Positions 1 through 11,018 of a stretch of 64,000 bases of DNA are shown piece after piece. Location of the stretch: assembly GCA_030248295.1 (NCBI GenBank), contig JASANH010000626.1, forward strand, positions 930,001 through 994,000, written 5' to 3'. The notes under the pieces were generated by a model that worked only from the letters and a program-made list of their open reading frames with translations, made no database searches and was not told where the DNA came from. Position 1 is the first letter of the stretch. Each line of letters starts with the position of its first letter. The DNA is from Mesodorylaimus sp. YZB2_4 (Eukaryota > Nematoda > Enoplea > Dorylaimida > Dorylaimidae). Position numbers and translations under genes: made by a program.

Positions 1-485
1 TAGTCGAAAGGAGGCTGTTCACGGACAACTCGAGGCAGCTGAGGCTGGCGAATCGTGAAAAAGAGGATTCTAATTAGTCAGCTGGCCAGAGCGCTGTCGT
101 CAATGGAAGGGGGCGCTTTGAGCTGATAAAGGAATGATAGAGAGGACTAGCGCAATTTATTATTTTTAGAGGCACCTTTTACCTAATGGGAATCTCGAGC
201 TGCTGTTAGGAACGGCGACTGGACGCGTCCCTAGGAGACCATCAGTTCTGTTTGTATTGGACGCAGCCATTCGAACGGCTCGTATGCACAGGCCACATAC
301 CTGTTAGAATATGCGTCAGTGAACCATTGAATTTGCTTTTAGAGTTGTCACACCGTTTAAAAACCTTGAATAAAACCTCCTACTCGCTGGCAGGTGGGCA
401 CGGCTCGAAAGAATCTGCGCAGATTACACACACCCGGCGGCCAGAATCATATTTCGAGTTCTTGAGAGGTGGTGGTCGGGAAAAC

Positions 486-1940
486 ATGGCTATGGATAAC
501 GCTAGCCATCACCATAGACACCAACATAACGAGACTGAGGTCTCGTATTTTCTCGATGAACTGCTTACAATCAAGACTTTCTGGAGCGAGTTAGAAGGAG
601 TCTACAAACCGATCGAGTTGTTCATCTACAGCATTGGCTTATGCGGCAACTTTCTGGCCTTGATCACTTTGTCGAGAAGTAAGAAGATGACGACCCCTTC
701 GTTCTCTTATCACCGCGCCCTGGTGTCAGCCGATTTCTTGTATTGCATTAACTTTTTCGCTAACTTGACGGCTACTCGCTTATTGATCGTGCCGTGCCGA
801 GAGAACGTGTACAAGTACTGGCTAGGAGCAGTCTTTACCGGCATCTTGAACCCTGCCTTGAGCAGCCTGTGCACCTACGTCCTTCATTACGTCACAGTGG
901 TCATAGCTCTGGACAGGGTCCTGGCACTGCTCTTTCCAGTCGGATATCACAAGTGGAATCGACCAGTGGTAGCCTATTTGGTCATTCTATTCGCAGTGAT
1001 CATGTCGGCCACTGTGCACTCGTGGTCAACATTTGTGCAGATGGAATTGGTCGAGTACTGGCAAGGTGAATTCAAGGCTGGCCAAAAGCACCAGCTGCTC
1101 ATTAGCCACCCGTGTTGGAACGAGAGCGTGGTCTACTACTCGCTGAAACGAGACAATCTCAGCAATGCTACCAGAGAGGCCTTGAAAATGAAGGACATAT
1201 ACAACGGGGCCTGGCGGATGAGTTATTCAGTCATCCTGACCCTTCTCACTCTAACAGTCATCTCTGGCCTGATAAGACGCAGAAAACGGAGGGAAGCTGG
1301 CCGAAGTAATTTAAGTATGGTTAGCGCAGTTTCAGAAACTAGCGTGGTAGATCGAAGACGCAAAGTGTCCGATGACTCAACAGTCGGCAAATACGGTGAA
1401 ATGGTCAAGAAACGGAAGAACCGTGGCTGCGAGAGAATGTTATTCGTGCTTATGATCGCAGTCGTTCTGCTGGCATTTTTCCAAGTGGCAGCGAGTGAAA
1501 CTGGTCGAATATTTCAGTTTGTGTATCCGGCAGAAATCGAGGTGCTCTTGCAGTTACTCATGGACAGTACTACCACTATGGACCAGAAGTTGGCTCATGT
1601 CAGGATAGCCATGTATGGTCATTTCTATTCGAGAATCTTCGCTAGCGCCTTTACGGCCATAGAACGCAGTTTCGTATGCATCCTCTACATGGCCATGAAT
1701 GCACTATTCCGGCGCGAGCTGTTGGCTCTTTTGAAGAAAGTTTGTTTTCTGAAACTGTGCAAATTATGCCAGCGAAATTGTGAAGAATGTGTCAGGTCTA
1801 ATAAGCAAACGCAAGAAGCAGGTCGTCTAGCGGTAGGCCATAGAGACACTACTCGAGTGGTGGTAGCCGATGTTGAGCCCGTGTCGGGGTGCCATTATCG
1901 TTCGATTGCTACTACTCAAACATGCGTTCGAATGTTATGA
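486..1940 (+). CDS. Rhodopsin-like (class A) GPCR, divergent, intronless
   Basis: An uninterrupted reading frame encodes a seven-helix receptor of 484 aa if started at the ATG at 486; the frame stays open back to 252, so a longer N-terminus is possible. The N-terminus has NxS/T glycosylation sites (NAS, NET) and a His-rich patch. Hydrophobic segments follow in order: TM1 around IGLCGNFLALITL, TM2 around ADFLYCINFFANL, TM3 ending in the ALDRV box, TM4 around AYLVILFAVIMSA, TM5 around YSVILTLLTLTVISG, TM6 around MLFVLMIAVVLLAFF and TM7 around CILYMAMNALFRRE. DRY is DRV and no NPxxY is visible in TM7; both are common in invertebrate peptide-receptor expansions such as the FMRFamide-receptor-like groups. 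Loop 3 is long and basic, the tail Cys-rich. The ligand cannot be inferred. No introns are needed, unlike most neighbours. Confidence 0.85.
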   Translation: MAMDNASHHHRHQHNETEVSYFLDELLTIKTFWSELEGVYKPIELFIYSIGLCGNFLALITLSRSKKMTTPSFSYHRALVSADFLYCINFFANLTATRLLIVPCRENVYKYWLGAVFTGILNPALSSLCTYVLHYVTVVIALDRVLALLFPVGYHKWNRPVVAYLVILFAVIMSATVHSWSTFVQMELVEYWQGEFKAGQKHQLLISHPCWNESVVYYSLKRDNLSNATREALKMKDIYNGAWRMSYSVILTLLTLTVISGLIRRRKRREAGRSNLSMVSAVSETSVVDRRRKVSDDSTVGKYGEMVKKRKNRGCERMLFVLMIAVVLLAFFQVAASETGRIFQFVYPAEIEVLLQLLMDSTTTMDQKLAHVRIAMYGHFYSRIFASAFTAIERSFVCILYMAMNALFRRELLALLKKVCFLKLCKLCQRNCEECVRSNKQTQEAGRLAVGHRDTTRVVVADVEPVSGCHYRSIATTQTCVRML

Positions 1941-2148
1941 AAAATTCATAGGCTGTCTTTTGTGTTTCCTTTTCTGTCTTCTCTTTCGATAAGCTAGTTT
2001 GCGCGCAGCTAATAAGCAATGTGTGTTTCTGTAAAGAGTGGTTTGCCCGCTGAGTGTAGCCTGTAATTGTTATGCTAGCTTACTTTCTTGTCGTTATGTG
2101 AACGGCTGGCTAAGCGTGGGGTGCCTGTTTCTCGTAGATTAGCAGCCT

Positions 2149-2154
2149 AATAAA
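2149..2154 (+). terminator. Poly(A) signal AATAAA downstream of the GPCR
   Basis: A canonical AATAAA lies 209 bp after the GPCR stop and is the first one after it. It probably sets the mRNA 3' end. Confidence 0.5.
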
Positions 2155-3070
2155 GGAATCGCGTATCCTCTCTCAAAATGAGTTCATTCTTTTATTAGGG
2201 CGGATAATCTCAGTAACTTGGTTTCATGTCTCGAAATCTGAATGAAACTGAACCTGAAGGAAATTGATGTCCCTCTGGCCAATCCGACATGACGCAAATG
2301 AGAGTAGACCATATTCAAGTAGGAAAGGCCAGTCTTTGTAATTAGGCTGTCTCAGCGTCTGGTTACGTCGGACCTGCAGACTATTATAGTTGCTGATCAT
2401 AGTACTAGAACTCCCTTGTCTAGAATGAAGGCCTAAAAAAAGATGAAACAAAAGCTGTTCCGTTTATACCCGTAGGCCGTAAAGAATCTTCATTTAGCGG
2501 CTTTTATTTTTACTGAACCTAATTTCAACGCGTCTCTTGTCTCTATAAACGGCTCATTAGAGGAATATATCGCACCGTATGGCGAAAGAGGAGCTTATTT
2601 TGCAGCTCAGATAATGTGGGCATTAGTTCCGGATGGGTAAATGGAGTCAGGCGCAGAAAGTTGAAGCTGTGCTCATTCTCGCGTCAAAGTTCCATAATAG
2701 TAGGGGTGATGCCGGTTGAGAAGACGAGGAGGATTTTCATTGAGCAATGTGAGATCTTGAAAGAACGTTTCTATGACACTAAGGACCCAAATGGAACGCC
2801 GTCAGCGAGTGCAGCTCATCCCATTTCACATTTTGAACTCACACGACACTTTGGGTATATCTTAGCAGCGCTATAGTTTGTTTTGGGCTACAGGAAACTC
2901 TGTAAGTAGGTACACACTTCAAGGCGATGATCACATATGCAGAAAACAATGATTAGAGATACAGTGTTTTCCAGTATGACAGGCAAAGTCACATTGCCGG
3001 CGTTTACGTTGATTTGACGCTTCTGCCGTTTCTGCGACTGACAATGAGTGAGGCTGGTACACTAATCAGT
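2155..3070. other. Intergenic, no gene seen
   Basis: Only short frames without recognisable domains are present. No RNA gene is evident. Confidence 0.5.
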
Positions 3071-3245
3071 GCTTGACCCACCGGCCTCGTGGCCTGGTGG
3101 GTCAAGCGTCTGCCTCTCACGCCAGGTGCGCAGTTACGGGCGAGTGGTCGACTCGCGGGCCGGTAAATCATTCCGCGTAAAATGTGTACCTTCACCCTCG
3201 AGTGTGCATAAGCGTTTGGTGATGTGGTAAAACATGAACATTTAA
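3071..3245 (+). mobile_element. tRNA-Ser-derived SINE, copy 1
   Basis: The head resembles a class II (Ser-type) tRNA with a box A-like segment (TCGTGGCCTGGTGGG) and a degraded box B-like segment (GGTCGACTCGCGG). It is followed by the family body ending CTCGAGTGTGCATAAGCG. Three other copies lie near 24.7, 28.8 and 42.7 kb. Its 5' edge is an inverted duplication: GCTTGACCCACCGGCC at 3071 faces its near-complement at 3091-3107. Confidence 0.65.
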
Positions 3246-4134
3246 TCAGTGCCTTGGAACCGAAAGTCACTCATCGTATAAACGCCATCATTTTGCACCC
3301 ATCATCTTCCGTTCCGATTGTGTATGGATACCTCGTGACGCAAGGCAGAAGTACATTGAGCGAGTAAGAGGACAGGCGAGGTATCTACGGTACCTTCCTT
3401 CTTCGTTTCTGCGATTTTCGAAGGAAGTTTTTGAAGTAAATACGTTGCTGCGAATCGAACCCAAACGGACCGAGCCTGTGATGGGTTCCTGAGTATTGTA
3501 CTTGGTGACCCAAACTGACGATTATCCTTCTGGCGCTTCTGAACGCAATCAAGAATTGGAGACGGCCCGAAGCCATTGTAAGATGACTGACACTCAGGGT
3601 AGGGAGTCGAAGGGGGGGGGGGCAGTTGACATGAAATGATAGCTCGCGAATAAGTTAGAACAAAACATGAATTAAAAGCATCTTATTCCAGATCTAGATG
3701 AACCGTTGAAGATCTTTGACGGTATGGCCTAGGTCTGCCTCTCGGTGGGTGAGCGTGAACGTATGTACAGTAGGTGCCAGATTTATCCGACAGAACGTCG
3801 CAGTGTGGCTTATGATGTTGATATAAATTGGAAACGGGCGCTCCATGGTTTTGTCCAAAAGCTGCAAATAACACTGAAGTTTCGAAAACTGGCAGATAAC
3901 AGATACGGCATTGATTCAGGTGAAAGTCGATAGACCTGGCGGACGACCAGCGCACTCTGCACTCTCGCTATATCAGTTGATGCGTGCAAACATGTGACGT
4001 CACAACTAGTCCTGGGCACAGCCCTATTCACTTGGCTTCGTGCACTGGCATGAACATTTAGCCAACTGCTTGCAGCCCAGTTTCACTCACTCTCACCCGT
4101 GTAACCGTTTCTAATTCTCTTCTCTCCCTTCAAC
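3246..4134. other. Intergenic upstream of panC; 11-bp poly-G tract
   Basis: No supported gene was seen. A run of 11 G occupies 3612-3622. The last 40 bp before the panC ATG are pyrimidine-rich (TTCTCTTCTCTCCCTTCAAC), resembling a eukaryotic leader. No Shine-Dalgarno-like sequence is present. Confidence 0.45.
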
Positions 4135-4965
4135 ATGAAAATAGTGCACTCTGTCGATGACTTACGCCATGAATTGAATACCAGGCCCAATTCGACCCGC
4201 GTCTTTGTTCCCACCATGGGCAATCTTCACGAGGGCCATCTATCCCTTGTTCGCTTAGCTCGCCAACACGGTGACTGCGTGGTCGTCAGCATATTCGTCA
4301 ACAGACTCCAGTTCGAACCCCACGGCGATTTCGACAAGTACCCGCGCACATTGGACGACGATATCAAACAACTAGCACAAGAAAACGTCGACCTGCTTTT
4401 TGCCCCCGATGAAAAAGTGTTGTATCCCGAAGAGCAGCAATTCAAAATTTCGCCACCACCAGAACTAAGCCAAATCCTGGAGGGCGAAACCAGACCGGGT
4501 TTCTTCACTGGTGTTTGCACTGTGGTCATGAAATTACTCTGGTTAGTACAGCCAGCTGTGGCCATCTTGGGCAAAAAGGACTACCAGCAACTACTCATCC
4601 TCCAATGGATGGCATCCCAGTTCAACATGCCCGTTCGCGTGCTGCCTGGTGAAAACATCCGCGACGAGGACGGGTTGGCTTTGTCGTCGAGGAATGCTTT
4701 CCTGAACGAAGACGAAAGGAGGGAAGCCCCCATCCTTTACCAAACCCTGCTCTCCATTCGGGAGAAGGTGCGGGCGGGTCAAAAGGACTTTAGAGCACTG
4801 GAACGCGAGGCCATCGAGAAGTTGACCAGCCGGGGATGGAAGCCATTCTACATCTCCATTCGGCAACGCCAGCGGTTACGAAAGCCGACTGGTGACGACG
4901 AGCTGGTTGTCCTGGCCGCAGCGCAGTTAGGAACTGTGCGGTTGCTTGATAATCTTGAAATATGA
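4135..4965 (+). CDS. panC: Pantothenate synthetase (pantoate-beta-alanine ligase), bacterial type
   Basis: This full-length 276-aa intronless protein would make pantothenate from D-pantoate, beta-alanine and ATP, the last step of vitamin B5 synthesis and the entry to CoA. Visible signatures are the HIGH-type nucleotide motif in TMGNLHEGH (about residues 27-35), IFVNRLQF, the RPGFF/GVCTVV segment, GKKDYQQL (about 146-153), DGLALSSRN (about 179-187) and a C-terminal [22 protein letters not shown] and the C-terminus match beta-proteobacterial PanC better than the Escherichia coli form (VNPMQF, GEKDFQQL), as far as I recall those families. Animals normally lack this enzyme. It sits between a GPCR and the 3' end of spliced USO1, so it is embedded in the animal genome. 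No panB was seen here. No mitochondrial presequence precedes the domain, so it is probably cytosolic. Confidence 0.93.
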   Translation: MKIVHSVDDLRHELNTRPNSTRVFVPTMGNLHEGHLSLVRLARQHGDCVVVSIFVNRLQFEPHGDFDKYPRTLDDDIKQLAQENVDLLFAPDEKVLYPEEQQFKISPPPELSQILEGETRPGFFTGVCTVVMKLLWLVQPAVAILGKKDYQQLLILQWMASQFNMPVRVLPGENIRDEDGLALSSRNAFLNEDERREAPILYQTLLSIREKVRAGQKDFRALEREAIEKLTSRGWKPFYISIRQRQRLRKPTGDDELVVLAAAQLGTVRLLDNLEI

Positions 4966-5333
4966 GTGATTTGACTGCGTACTGTAAAGGCGAGGATTGA
5001 GCCCAGGTCGCCGACCCACACCACAGAGTCCTCACTTCGACCACCCCCCCCCGTATTCATCGCACTTCACCAACCAAGAACCAAGTGCTTTACATAAATA
5101 CGACCCCGCATTCCCAATAGCCATTCAGACATAAGCAGGTTCACGTTCCTGGAAACCTCTTCCACCATTAATACCTTATCACACCTTCAGCCAAGAGCGT
5201 TATCAAATCCGGAAAAACGGAGCCAAGTTCAACCAGCTTTAACCTGCGATAAAGGAAACCAAATTATTTAGTCTAGGGATCATCAGAAATGGTGCGAGTG
5301 CACTTCAAACCAGTCAATTCAATATTCCTATCA
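4966..5333. other. Convergent 3' spacer between panC and USO1
   Basis: This 368-bp spacer separates the panC stop from the stop of USO1 on the opposite strand. A short C tract lies near 5043-5052. No further gene was seen. Confidence 0.5.
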
Positions 5334-8300
5334 CTAACGCAGGTCATAATAATCTTCACCGTCTCCCCTCGTTCTCGTGCCGACCGTATTTGCTCCTATT
5401 TCGTACTGACCATATCCTGGCTGCGTGCTCCAATTCAGACCAGAAGCGTAAAGTTGGTGCCCACTGTTCTCGCCGCTGAATACGAGTTGCTGGTGTTCAT
5501 GAACGCGCTGACTCTCCACGTCGTCTTCGGCCTCCTCTTCTTCCTCTTCATCTTCTTCATCATCACTTCCGTGGCCCGCCGCCAGCAAATTGTGTTCTTT
5601 CAATAATTTTCTGTATTCTTTCAATTTCTGGTCCTGATCAGCACACAGGACCAGTAGATCTTCTTGCTCCTTGCGAAGATTCGTCAGTTCTTCAGTCAAC
5701 GCAGCTCGCTCGGAATCCTTTTCTGCGGCTGGCTGTTGGACTGCAATCTCAGCCTTAGCCACATTCTCTCTTTCGGCATTCGCTGCAGCCAATTTTTCGT
5801 ATTCGCCTCCCCAATATTGAGCCCATTGCTGATGATATTCGAGTTGCTGTTTCGTTTGTTCGTTCTGAGCCAAAGCATTGCTCAGCTGCTGGCTTTGATT
5901 CTCATAAGCTTGCCACCCAAACGATAACTGAGTCTCGAGGTCTTTCACTTGTGCCTCCAAACCAGCCACAATTTGCTGACTCTCCGGCACCACCTAAATT
6001 TAAGTATCGATTCTAAGGCTGCATTCAAATCTCCAAAATAGTCAAACCTGTGCTTCGTAGTAAGCTCTCCACTGCGCACAGTGTTGACGCCAGGAAGCCA
6101 GCTCCGTCTGATTTTCCGTGTTGACCACTTTTGCTTGTTCCAACTCTGACGATAAACGAGACGTTTCGGCAACCAGGCGCTGAATTTCAGACTGCTGACG
6201 GTCAATAGTCTCGTTTAAAAAGCTCAGTTGAGACGGGTCCGCGATCCCCTTGGATACCACATCCGCAGTTGAAGGGGCATTGGTCTTCTCCTATTTTAAA
6301 AGTCGAAGTCACAGTGAGCTACACTAAAACTGACCAAAACCTTACCGTCATCAGTTTCTTTATCTGTACTTCTTTTTCGTCCACCAGCTTGCACTTATCC
6401 GCCAATTTCTGCTGCAAACTAGATAATTGACTTTCGTATTCTTCTTCTCGCCGACGAGTCTCTACAGTTGAACCGGCCGCTGCGATCGCTTGCGACTCCA
6501 AATCTTTGATCCTTTGCTTCAACGATATCATTTCAGCGTCTTGACGCTTGATCAAGTCTTTATATTGCTGTACGACTGTGTGGTGTTGCTCGGCCGTTTG
6601 AGGCGGCAAGGCCGACAATAAATCACCGTTCAATCCCGACTGATCAATACCGTGTCCGTCATCGACCATTGGCGTCGATTCTTTGGATCGCCGGCCACCA
6701 TCACCCACTCGCCCGAGTCCGCGACCTTGAGACGAATCAGCCGAACGAACGATGCGGCTCAGCTCCGATTCGAGGTGACGGAACGATTTGGTGAATTCGT
6801 GATCAAATAGCAATTCCGCAGGCTGTTTGGCTTTAGGCTGAGGCTTTTGAGCAGCACGGGCGTATGGCTCTGATTTCGATACTGACGCAAGCTGATCAAT
6901 GAAAACTCCGCGAGTGATACGATTTTCTAAGAGCTGTTGAAGAGCCCGTCTAAAAAAATGTAGTCAAGATTTATGTCCCCGATCCCTCTAATCGTTCCCT
7001 CTGCACACCAACCTGTTGAACTTTTCCACCGAATCGTCATTATATAGCAAACACAACCCCAAGACGAAAGCGCACATTCCGGACGCCAACGTTTCCATCT
7101 CGTCTCCTTCGGTCATACACGCTTGGCTCGTTAACTGAAAATACACACGATTTGAGAAAGTCACTCCACGATGTCGCAAACCCGATTTCACTTACATATG
7201 GTACATGGGAGGAATGTTGCAAGAACTGCGCCACAGAAGCCGGACTCTCCGACAACCATCCCGACAATAACATTAGCACACCCAGCCGCACTTGCAAGTC
7301 ACGAGCTTGGGTTAGAACGGCGCCGACTTGTTGCAGCAACGATACAGGAGGACTTCCAACACCAGCGGCCATCTGCACACGTAATAGGCGTTCTTTTTCC
7401 ACTGCTGGTGCGTCCAATACGCAATGTAAAAGTAGGCAACAACTGAACCATACGACCAAAGGATCGGAACTGACCAAACCGGAACACAGAAGGTGGCCAG
7501 CGGTTATGTCGTTCCCTAAAGGACTACTGCGCGTCCATATACGGGTACCGGGCCAGACCACGATCCAAAACTAAGCACTTACCTTGAGTGGTCGACGGAA
7601 GCAGTGTTTGGATGATTTCTCGTTTTCCCTTTTCATTTTTGTGTAAGTAACACTGGACGCAATACAAAGCCGCAGTCCTCATAACGAACGGCTGCCTTTC
7701 GTTGCCCATCGACATAATCAGTACCAACGTTGCCGACTGGGGCGGTTCGGACGGTGCCATCAACGCCCCAAAGTAATCTTGATTCGGCTGATAGCCACGG
7801 ATGATTTCCGCCACTGTGTTTATCGTTTCGGTCAGCACATCGGCCGGCACTCCACCCGACAGCAACAAATGACACAGCTCACCCAGCAGCCCACAAGCAT
7901 TCATCGACTTCTGAGCGCCCACAGTCAGGTTGCCGCCGGAACTTGTTGGCGAGACTAATGCACGAATCACCTAAAAATGCTGGTAGGTACTAAAATATTC
8001 TGTCCCACATCACCATACGTCTTACTTGAAATAACAAATGGACATTGGAAACGCGCTGAGCAGTCCATTGAACTTCGCCTTGATTTCGACCGTGATCGCC
8101 GGTGTCGTTGAAATGTTCGTGCAACTCGTCATCCAGAACGTCAGATGCATTCCCCGACAACATTCGCAATAACAATGGCAAACGTGGTATTAACGAATTC
8201 TCACGAAATAGTTGCTGATTGCTAGAATTGTTCTTCAACAGTTGTATGGTGACGTAAAGACAGTCCTCCGCCACGATACCTAAAAAAATTAGGGTTTAGG

Positions 8301-9931
8301 ACGCAGAAAAACCACAACCGACTCAAAGTTCGCACATATTTGGCATTCAGATTATCAGCTTTCGTACATATTTGAGAAAATGTTTTCGCAAAGTGTAGTA
8401 GAAAGTATCTATGATTTCACATGATATGTGATCTCATCACGATGCTATATTGGGAGGTGAAAGGGGAAATGCACCCACTTACTATCGTGCTCGTTATAAA
8501 CGATATCCAATAAACGTTCGAAAGCGCTCTCGAAGGCCACGATCTTTTGAATATTTGAATTCCCACGCACCAACTCGTAGACCAATAACACGGCATCGTT
8601 CCTGATCACTTCGCGATTTTCGGCTAACAAGTCGGTGATTTTAGGAATGGCTCCAGGTGTGAGCAAGAGATGTTCTTGTAAATCCTTTGGACGATGACGG
8701 AGTAGCCCAGTCATCAAGCGGACAGCGTGCAGGCGAACAGAAAATTCGTAATTCTGAAACAAATTCAACATTACTAAAAGAAAAAATTGACAAAAATACA
8801 TATATGTACTTACTTCAACTAAAGATAAGACTAAATTAATGTTTTCACGCTTTTTGATAAAAATCTCGGTGAAACGTTCGCCTAAATCTTGAGCTTCGGC
8901 CTCGCTGTATTCCGTTTCCTCATCTTCAGAATCACCGCCGATCACATTGCTCAATGATTCGAGTGCATACGACAACGATTCGGTGGTGGCCCTGTAAAAA
9001 GAGATGCGCTTTTGCCAGCCCTTTGTCTCGCAGCATACAGAGCAGCCTCAGACGCACCTTCGTTAAAAACACGTTCACGTCCATCCCTGTGTCTCAAAAC
9101 TATGACTGTGTGACGACACGTATTAGACGAGCAAAGACAAGCCATATCAGAGTGAGTTGTCGGAGGATGTTTCCAACTTTATAAAACATATGGTCGCCTA
9201 TTGCTCCCTTTTGTCTAAAATTTGCTGCGTACAAGTGCACAAAGTTAGGGACTGTACGTAGGTATTAGAAACCCAAGGCCTGTCTAAAAAAACTGCGAAG
9301 TCAAGATCACTGGGGGCTTTTGCCGTTTGGTCCCCAGGCGAGGGCTGGCTGGAGGCTAATATCAGCCTAAGCTTAATTATTATACCAGACTAGGCCTAAG
9401 CCTAGGCCTAGTATGAGTCTAAGCCCAAGTCATATGCCAGCCTAAGCCTAAGCCTAAGTTTAATACCAGCCTAAGCTAATCCATGTTGGGGACCAAACAG
9501 CAAAAGTGGCGATCACTGTCCCCGACCCCTCTGATCGCTCAAATGCTTGACAGAGAAACACCTAAAAAGGGCAGCATTCTGCTCACTTACGCCGGGTTTT
9601 GCAATACGTCTAGCAATGCTTCCATGGCCTGCGTACCAACCTCCAATCGAAATCGTTTCGACAAGGATTTCAATGCACGCAGCGCGTCTCTCCGATCCTC
9701 AGCCAGAGTAACGGTTTTGAGTCGATCAACAAGGCGCTCCACCTAAACGAACTTATTTGCAAATTTTGTCGATTATTTTCCCAGAATCGGATAGGACAGC
9801 CAAGCATTCTCGATCAAGACTTTTAACCAAAAAGAACATCATACTGTTTCAGCTCCTTCGGTCGTCCCGTGATAATTGGACGATCCATTCTGACCCACAA
9901 TACTCTTGATACCACTCCTTAAATAATTCAT
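5334..9931 (-). CDS. USO1: General vesicular transport factor p115 (USO1)
   Basis: Eleven exons on the minus strand join in frame: 9931-9845, 9742-9591, 8991-8814, 8753-8483, 8279-8026, 7970-7583, 7515-7196, 7134-7013, 6949-6346, 6290-6048, 5993-5334, giving 1,092 aa (human p115 is about 960). p115 is a homodimeric tether that docks COPI/COPII vesicles at ER-Golgi membranes. The N-terminal armadillo-like head carries family signatures FTEIFIK, REVIRND, ERLLDIV, GVPADVLTETINT and NERQPFV. The region around FDHEFTK leads into a long coiled coil, and the C-terminus has the conserved DLLVLCADQDQK followed by an acidic tail rich in D/E. The protein starts MNYLRSG, as in the family. Intron 2 holds a MITE. 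The gene converges on panC and diverges from twinfilin. Confidence 0.95.
9305..9514. mobile_element. MITE-like element in USO1 intron 2, with GCCTAA repeats
   Basis: Inverted ends face each other: TTTTGCCGTTTGGTCCCCA (9318-9336) and, reversed, TTTTGCTGTTTGGTCCCCA (9505-9487), with looser pairing outward to GATC on both sides. The interior (9363-9476) is a degenerate array of GCCTAA/AAGCCTAG hexamers, the complement of TTAGGC. No coding capacity is present. Confidence 0.55.
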
Positions 9932-11018
9932 TGCTGATAACTAAATGACCAATACAAAACCAAATCATGAAACGAAAATTTGCCCGTCGATTAGGGCGCA
10001 GAATCGCGGAGGAGCCGCCCTAATGCACGACGTGGGATCGTGGGATCAAACGACACGTTGGTTGGTTGGCATGCTAACAATTAGTTTCAGATACATCAAT
10101 AAATTTATTCTGGAATTGGAGCAGTAAATGCATTTAAAACAGCGGAAACTAGAATTAAAATGAGCTTAGATAATTTTAGCAATAGATGCGCAGAATATTC
10201 AGACTGTTATTTTCGGGTTTCTTCAAGATTGATATCTGGAACTTTAATATACCACTAGTGTGCGTTTGTGGTCAAATTTCGCTGATTTCAGCAGAGCAAC
10301 GAGGGCGACATAGCACTTGGATGTTGTTTCGGGTCTCCGATCGATAGAAAGTGTGTTTCTGATGAGTGATTTGTTTCTTCAAGGCTGATCTCTTTGTTGT
10401 AGCCATGCTAGCTTATAACGGTGGCTTCTCTTCTTCGGCTCGTCGGTTTCTTCGTCGTCTGCTATGAGTGTCGTGTTTTCTGTGTACGTATAGCTACGTA
10501 AAGGCCGCTAGTTCCAATGTAATACGATCGGAGAGGCGCGTGCAGCTTCTCCCACCGGGAACGGCATTGCAACTGTGAATAGGCCGTTTCGCGTCGAATT
10601 CGCATGAAATTGAGTCCGGTTGACCATTACCCCATTTCGAAAATGCCAATTTATTCGGCGTAGAGGGCATTGTCCTTCCTGTCAGTGTGGCGTGTCTATT
10701 GACAGAACTTATGGTACCTAGCTCTTGCGTTTATTGTACCTGCCTCCGCCCGCATACTTGCGCGGTTGGTCAGTTCGGCTTTGTTCTACAGCGTATGAGT
10801 GTCGAGTCGAGTTTGCGTCATACAACTTGGAGTCATCAGCACACACTCATCGTCATATCGACCCTACCTCCAGTGCCGATGAACTAAAATTTGAATCTTC
10901 CCCCATTTTTAGAGCCTCTTTCGACTTTTGTACTTAGTATTGTGCGGGCGACTGGTAAACTATCGTCGGGGGAGACGTGTACACATTTGCGACTATTCTT
11001 TTTGTGAACGACGCGACG
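9932..11018. promoter_or_regulatory. Divergent promoter region, USO1 (-) / twinfilin (+)
   Basis: This 1.1-kb spacer separates two divergently transcribed housekeeping genes and presumably holds both promoters. No TATA box was identified with confidence. Immediately before the USO1 start, the minus strand reads TTGGTCATTTAG, which resembles a splice acceptor. Confidence 0.4.

Noticed and set aside
4135-4965. panC as bacterial contamination of the assembly
   Set aside because: The flanks are animal genes with introns within 370 bp on the 3' side, there is no neighbouring bacterial gene, no Shine-Dalgarno sequence, and the leader is pyrimidine-rich. Reads are still needed to prove it.
7152-7574. 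140-aa plus-strand frame as a gene
   Set aside because: It lies opposite USO1 coding exon 7 and has no domain or start context; it is an antisense shadow.
9363-9476. Interstitial telomere or chromosome-fusion scar (TTAGGC array)
   Set aside because: The hexamers are degenerate and lie wholly inside inverted ends of a small element, so transposon content explains them better.
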